Assembly (NCBI GenBank): GCA_050183765.1
Contig: JBFXAZ010000099.1
Location: 1-21,129, forward strand
Length of the DNA: 21,129 bases
DNA from: JAFAZJ01 sp050183765
Lineage (GTDB): Bacteria; Pseudomonadota; Alphaproteobacteria; Reyranellales; Reyranellaceae
Reading direction: 5' to 3'
Below are positions 16,712 through 21,129 of this stretch, piece after piece. Numbering within the stretch: the first letter of the stretch is position 1; every line of letters starts with the position of its first letter. Under the pieces are notes generated by a model, which was not told where the DNA came from, made no database searches, and saw only the letters and a list, made by a program, of their open reading frames with translations. Made by a program: the position numbers and the translations under genes.

Positions 16712-17482
16712 ATGCGGGGCCTGAAGGGACGGAACGTGATCGTCACCGGCGGCGGCGGCGCGATCGGCAGCGCGATCTGTCACCGCTTCGCCGGCTACGG
16801 CGCGCGCGTCGGCGTGTTCGACAAGAATCTCGAGGCGGCGACCAGGGTGGCGGATGCCATCCGCCGCACCGGCGAAGGCGTGGCCGAGCCGGTCGGCGTC
16901 GACATCACCAGCTATGCCGCGGTGAAGGACGCGGTCGAGCTGTTCGCGCGCGAGGTCGGCGCCGCCGATATCCTGGTCAACAACGCGGGCTGGGACCGCT
17001 TCGCCAATTTCGTCGACACGACTCCCGATCTCTGGGAGACGCTGATCGCCATCAACCTCAAGGGGCCGCTGAACCTGCATCACGCTACCCTGCCCGGCAT
17101 GATCGAGCGCGGCTGGGGGCGCGTGATCAACATCGCCTCCGATGCCGGCCGCGTCGGCTCCTCGCAGGAAGCCGTGTATTCCGCCTGCAAGGGCGGCATC
17201 ATCGCCTTCACCAAGACGGTGGCGCGCGAGACGGCGCGCAGGGGCGTGACGCTCAATGCCGTCTGCCCCGGCCCGACCGACACACCGCTGCTGGCGCAGG
17301 TCGCCGGCGAGTCGGAGCGCGGCCAGAAAGTGCGGGCCGCCCTGGTCAATGCCATTCCGATGAAGCGCGTCGGCCAGCCCGAGGACATTCCCGGCGCGGT
17401 GTGCTTCCTCGCCAGCGACGATGCGGCCTTCATCACCGGCCAGACGATCAGCGTCTCGGGTGGATTGACGATGGCGGGCTAA
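16712..17482 (+). CDS. SDR family oxidoreductase, BadH-like
   Basis: This 256-residue classical short-chain dehydrogenase has the cofactor loop VTGGGGAIGSA (11-21), with an acidic D37 after the second strand suggesting NAD(H) preference. It also has NNAG (90-93) and the catalytic S143, Y156 and K160. The C-terminal ITGQTISVSGGLTMAG is typical. From memory the overall sequence, including NNAGWD, GRVINIASDAGRVGSS and the C-terminus, closely resembles Rhodopseudomonas BadH. BadH is the 2-hydroxycyclohexanecarboxyl-CoA dehydrogenase of alicyclic acid degradation. The pairing with a crotonase-fold gene supports a hydroxyacyl-CoA dehydrogenase role. The exact substrate is uncertain, because no other bad genes are visible. 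The start has GGAG seven bases upstream. Confidence 0.93.
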   Translation: MRGLKGRNVIVTGGGGAIGSAICHRFAGYGARVGVFDKNLEAATRVADAIRRTGEGVAEPVGVDITSYAAVKDAVELFAREVGAADILVNNAGWDRFANFVDTTPDLWETLIAINLKGPLNLHHATLPGMIERGWGRVINIASDAGRVGSSQEAVYSACKGGIIAFTKTVARETARRGVTLNAVCPGPTDTPLLAQVAGESERGQKVRAALVNAIPMKRVGQPEDIPGAVCFLASDDAAFITGQTISVSGGLTMAG

Positions 17483-17520
17483 TGATGAGAAGCTGACGAA
17501 GTGAACGCTCAGGGGCAAAA

Positions 17521-17943
17521 ATGGGTGAATCAGCCGACGTCTTCCAATACTTCTTGGGGGCCTTGCCGCACTTCATCGGGTATTTCGCTTTCGCAGTCTT
17601 CCTGCTGGGGCTTTTCCTGCTGATTTATGTGTGGATCACGCCCTATGCGGAGATCGAGCTGATTCGCGGCGGCAACCTCGCGGCGGCTCTCAACCTCGGC
17701 GGCGCTCTCCTCGGCTTTTGCCTGCCCTTGGCCAGCACCATTGCACACAGCGTCAGCGTTCTCGACGTGGGCCTTTGGGCCCTCGTGGCGCTGATCCTCC
17801 AGATCGGTGTTCACTTCCTCAGCCGGGTGCTGATCAAGGACATGGTGCGGTTGATCGAGAGCGGCATGGTGTCGGTGGGCGCGATGGCCTGCTGCCTGTC
17901 GCTCGGCTTCGGCATCCTCAACGCCGCCTGCCTCACCTACTAG
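17521..17943 (+). CDS. DUF350 family inner-membrane protein (YjfL-like)
   Basis: This 140-residue protein has four predicted membrane segments (about 14-38, 52-72, 82-102 and 117-137). They are separated by short loops carrying the conserved pieces YAEIELIRGGNLAAALNLGGALLG and RVLIKDMVRLIESGMVSVG. That pattern is the DUF350 repeat, a two-helix unit present twice. The molecular function of DUF350 is not established. The context is telling: a YgiB-like secreted protein and a YgiC/YjfC ATP-grasp enzyme follow, matching yjfL-yjfM-yjfC of E. coli. Spacing to the preceding SDR is only 38 bp, with a moderate AGGGG Shine-Dalgarno, so co-transcription with upstream genes is possible. Confidence 0.9.
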   Translation: MGESADVFQYFLGALPHFIGYFAFAVFLLGLFLLIYVWITPYAEIELIRGGNLAAALNLGGALLGFCLPLASTIAHSVSVLDVGLWALVALILQIGVHFLSRVLIKDMVRLIESGMVSVGAMACCLSLGFGILNAACLTY

Positions 17944-17959
17944 GTCGGAGGGCTCGTTC

Positions 17960-18373
17960 ATGGCTCGCGCCTCGACAGTGATCGGTCTCACCATGCTGGG
18001 CGCCGCCGGCGCCGGCGCCGCGACCATACCGCTCATGAACAGTCCCGGCACCAGCCTGCGCTGCGCTGCCCATCGCTTCCCGACGGTGCAAGCCTGCCAG
18101 GCGGCCGGCCACACTGCCTGCCGCCCCGATGGTACGACCTTTGTGCCCGCCAACTGCACGACCGGCACCGGCGGCAGTCGCTGGTACAACTCGCACCCGG
18201 TCTACTGGTTCGGCGGCGGTCGCGGCGGTACGACGACGACCACTACCACGCGCACAGGTCCACAAACCGTGACGACCACGACCCGGACCAGTGGTCCGAC
18301 CACGACCGGCACCAGCTCGCGCGGCGGTTTCGGGTCCAGCGTCAGGTCGCACGGCGGTTCGAGTTCCTCGTGA
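17960..18373 (+). CDS. Small secreted Thr/Ser/Gly-rich protein, DUF1190 (YgiB/YjfM)-like
   Basis: This 137-residue protein has an N-terminal signal or anchor (about 1-25, rich in Ala/Gly). A short domain follows with four cysteines in two close sets (RC...QAC and TAC...ANC), and then a tryptophan/tyrosine patch (RWYNSHPVYWFGGG). The C-terminal half is low-complexity: a run of seven threonines, further Thr clusters, and then SSRGGFGSSVRSHGGSSSS. The RGGFG element near the end is also seen, from memory, in E. coli YgiB, where it likewise follows a Thr-rich stretch. YgiB is longer (about 220 residues), so this is a short, diverged relative. No lipobox Cys is evident. The start at 17960 has GGAGGG eight bases upstream. 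Its place between DUF350 and YgiC-like genes supports the family link. Confidence 0.75.
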   Translation: MARASTVIGLTMLGAAGAGAATIPLMNSPGTSLRCAAHRFPTVQACQAAGHTACRPDGTTFVPANCTTGTGGSRWYNSHPVYWFGGGRGGTTTTTTTRTGPQTVTTTTRTSGPTTTGTSSRGGFGSSVRSHGGSSSS

Positions 18374-18385
18374 GCGGAGCATCCT

Positions 18386-19513
18386 TTGCAGCGTGAATGG
18401 TCCCCGGCGCGCGTCGACTGGGAGAAGAAGGTCGAGTCGGTCGGGCTGGAGTTCCACCACCTCGACGGCAAGCCGTACTGGTACGAGCAGGCGCGCTACC
18501 GCTTCACCGAGCAGGAAGTCGACGAGCTCGACGACGCCACGGCCGAACTGCACAAGATCTGCCTCAAGGCGGTCGAATACGTCGTCAAGAACAAGCTGTG
18601 GAAGCCGCTGGCGATCCCGGAGCAGTTCGGCCCCTACATCGAGTCGGTGTGGTTCCGCCAGGATCCGACGATCGTCGGCCGCTTCGACCTCGCCTATGAC
18701 GGCAAGTCGCCGCCGAAGCTGCTGGAGTACAACGCCGACACGCCGACCTCGCTGCTCGAGATGGCGGTGGCGCAGTGGTTCTGGATGAAGGACGTGCTGC
18801 CGAGCGCCGATCAGTTCAACAGCGCGCACGAGAAGCTGATCGACGCCTGGCGCAAGGTGGCCAGCATCCTGCCGCCCGGCGCGATCGTGCATTTCGCCCG
18901 CATGGAAGAGGAGCCGGAGGACTGGGTCACGTCGGAGTACATGCGTGACACCTGCTCGCAGGCCGGGCTCAAGACCAAGACGTTGAACGTCGAGGAGATC
19001 GGCTGGAACGGCTCGCGCTTCACCGACCTCGACGAGGTGCCGGTGCAGGTGCTGCACAAGCTCTACCCCTGGGAATGGATGATGCGCGAGCAGTTCGGCC
19101 GCTTCGTGCTGTCGGACACCACCGCGTTCCTCGAGCCGGCATGGAAGGCGATCCTGTCGAGCAAGGCGATCCTGTCGCTGCTCTGGGAGATGTTTCCCGG
19201 CCATCCCAATCTGCTGCCGGCCTATTTCGAGGCCGATCCGCGGCTGGGCGAACGCTACGTGCGCAAGCCGATCCTCGGCCGCGAGGGACAGAACGTGCAG
19301 CTGATCGGCCCCGGACTCGGCCAGACGACCTCAGGCACCTATGGCGAGGAAGGCTTCATCTTCCAGGCCTACCAGCCGCTGCCGGTCTTCGAGGGCAATC
19401 ACGTCGTCATCGGCTCGTGGATCGTCGACGGCGTGCCGGCCGGCATCGGCGTGCGCGAGGACAATGGCCCGATCCTGAACAACGCCAGCCGATTCGTGCC
19501 GCATTACTTCTGA
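18386..19513 (+). CDS. ATP-grasp ligase, glutathionylspermidine synthase-like (YgiC/YjfC family)
   Basis: This 375-residue protein aligns along its whole length, from memory, with E. coli YgiC. Shared blocks include YNADTPTSLLE (116-125), DQFNSAHEKLIDAW, KLYPWEWMMRE (225-235), LEPAWKAILSSKAIL, WEMFPGHPNLLPAYF, and RKPILGREGQNV (293-304) for ATP binding. YGEEGFIFQ and IGSWIVDGVPAGIGVRED follow. These are C-N ligases related to the synthetase domain of glutathionylspermidine synthase, but there is no amidase domain. The real substrates of YgiC/YjfC are, as far as I know, unsettled. The start is TTG 18386: no ATG is near, CGGAG lies six bases upstream, and the N-terminus fits the family. The gene is 12 bp after the YgiB-like gene and ends 9 bp from a convergent acyl-CoA dehydrogenase. 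Confidence 0.95.
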   Translation: MQREWSPARVDWEKKVESVGLEFHHLDGKPYWYEQARYRFTEQEVDELDDATAELHKICLKAVEYVVKNKLWKPLAIPEQFGPYIESVWFRQDPTIVGRFDLAYDGKSPPKLLEYNADTPTSLLEMAVAQWFWMKDVLPSADQFNSAHEKLIDAWRKVASILPPGAIVHFARMEEEPEDWVTSEYMRDTCSQAGLKTKTLNVEEIGWNGSRFTDLDEVPVQVLHKLYPWEWMMREQFGRFVLSDTTAFLEPAWKAILSSKAILSLLWEMFPGHPNLLPAYFEADPRLGERYVRKPILGREGQNVQLIGPGLGQTTSGTYGEEGFIFQAYQPLPVFEGNHVVIGSWIVDGVPAGIGVREDNGPILNNASRFVPHYF

Positions 19514-19522
19514 CGAAGGCTG

Positions 19523-20737
<1,215 letters not shown>

Positions 20738-20750
20738 GATCGCCTCACAC

Positions 20751-20814
20751 TGTCATGTCGAGCGCAGCGAGACATCCAGGCCGCTGTGGATCCCTCGCTT
20801 CGCTCGGGACGACA
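20751..20814. repeat. REP-like inverted repeat between two acyl-CoA dehydrogenase genes
   Basis: Two 27-bp arms, 20751-20777 and 20788-20814, are imperfect inverted copies of each other with about six mismatches and a 10-bp spacer. Each arm carries its own small palindrome (CGAGCG-x-AGCGAG type). The consensus, TGTC...CGAGCGAAGCGAG...ATCC, is a motif dispersed between genes in many proteobacteria. Transcribed from either strand it would fold into a long hairpin. There is no T-run, so it looks like a non-coding REP/BIME-type element rather than a simple terminator. Confidence 0.7.
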
Positions 20815-20832
20815 GGCGCGGCCCTTGTTCCC

Positions 20833-21129
20833 CTAGAGCCCCCGCAACGCCGTGGCCAAGATGCCGCGCTGCACCGCGGTCGAGCCCCCCTAGATCGTCA
20901 TCTTTCGGCCGGTGAAGTAGCGCGGCGCCAGTACGTCGGAACCCTCGGGCCCGATCGGCTCCTCGTTGGAATTCGGCTTGCGCGGCGCCGGGAACGGCGC
21001 GGCGTAGTGCGCCGCGACATCGACGGCGTATTCCTGAACCTGCTGCATCACCTCGGTGCCGCGCAGCTTGATCATCGAGGACAGCGGGCCCGGGTTCTGG
21101 CCGCCGCTGAGCTTGGAGTAGAACTCCAT
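20833..21129 (-). pseudogene. Acyl-CoA dehydrogenase C-terminus with in-frame stop (partial, at window edge)
   Basis: Reading leftwards from the window end, the translation matches the C-terminal domain of the neighbouring dehydrogenase: EFYSKLSGGQNPGPL, MIKLRGTEVMQQVQEYAV, and LAPRYFTGRKMTI. A TAG then appears at 20890-20892, exactly where the neighbour and family have the aromatic residue of TIYGGS. The same frame continues after the TAG as GGSTAVQRGILATALRGL to a second TAG at 20833-20835, the normal end point. The protein therefore lacks its last 19 residues, which in this family contact FAD across the dimer. It is either a broken gene, a read-through case or a base-call error beside a run of six C (20885-20890). 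The N-terminal part lies outside the window. Confidence 0.7.

Overview
The window is about 21 kb of GC-rich, densely packed bacterial chromosome. No interval longer than about 165 bp lacks a gene. No rRNA, tRNA, CRISPR array, transposase or phage gene was seen. Gene content and order point to an alphaproteobacterium: tpiA-secG-pyrG-eno-ftsB-pdhA-pdhB on the minus strand with ppiD-trpE diverging from tpiA, and an E1-beta gene beginning with a lipoyl domain. The many acyl-CoA enzymes, a TAXI-type TRAP transporter and the codon use suggest a free-living rhizobial or Rhodospirillales-like lineage. The genus cannot be fixed from the sequence alone.

Region 1 (1-12125) is a central-metabolism backbone on the minus strand: tpiA, secG, pyrG, eno, an ftsB-like gene, pdhA and the start of pdhB. 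Three insertions interrupt it. LLM flavin oxidoreductase + MAPEG (plus strand) lie between pyrG and eno. Cupin + GNAT acetyltransferase (plus strand) lie between eno and ftsB. A TAXI receptor + fused TRAP permease (minus strand) lie between ftsB and pdhA. Both plus-strand pairs start divergently from one core gene and end by overlapping the stop of the next. Two intrinsic terminators are visible: after secG, and between the TAXI receptor and its permease.

Region 2 (12279-15835, plus strand) holds a PpiD-like periplasmic folding factor and trpE. trpE is not followed by trpG, trpD or trpC.

Region 3 (15889-17482, plus strand) is a two-gene acyl-CoA unit: a crotonase-fold protein lacking both usual catalytic glutamates, and an SDR resembling BadH.

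Region 4 (17521-19513, plus strand) is a three-gene unit of DUF350 membrane protein, small secreted Thr/Ser-rich YgiB-like protein and YgiC/YjfC-type ATP-grasp ligase. It matches the E. coli yjfL-yjfM-yjfC arrangement and is the best candidate for an incompletely understood system.

Region 5 (19523-21129, minus strand) holds two tandem acyl-CoA dehydrogenase genes separated by a REP-like palindromic element. The second, cut by the window edge, has an in-frame TAG at a conserved C-terminal position.
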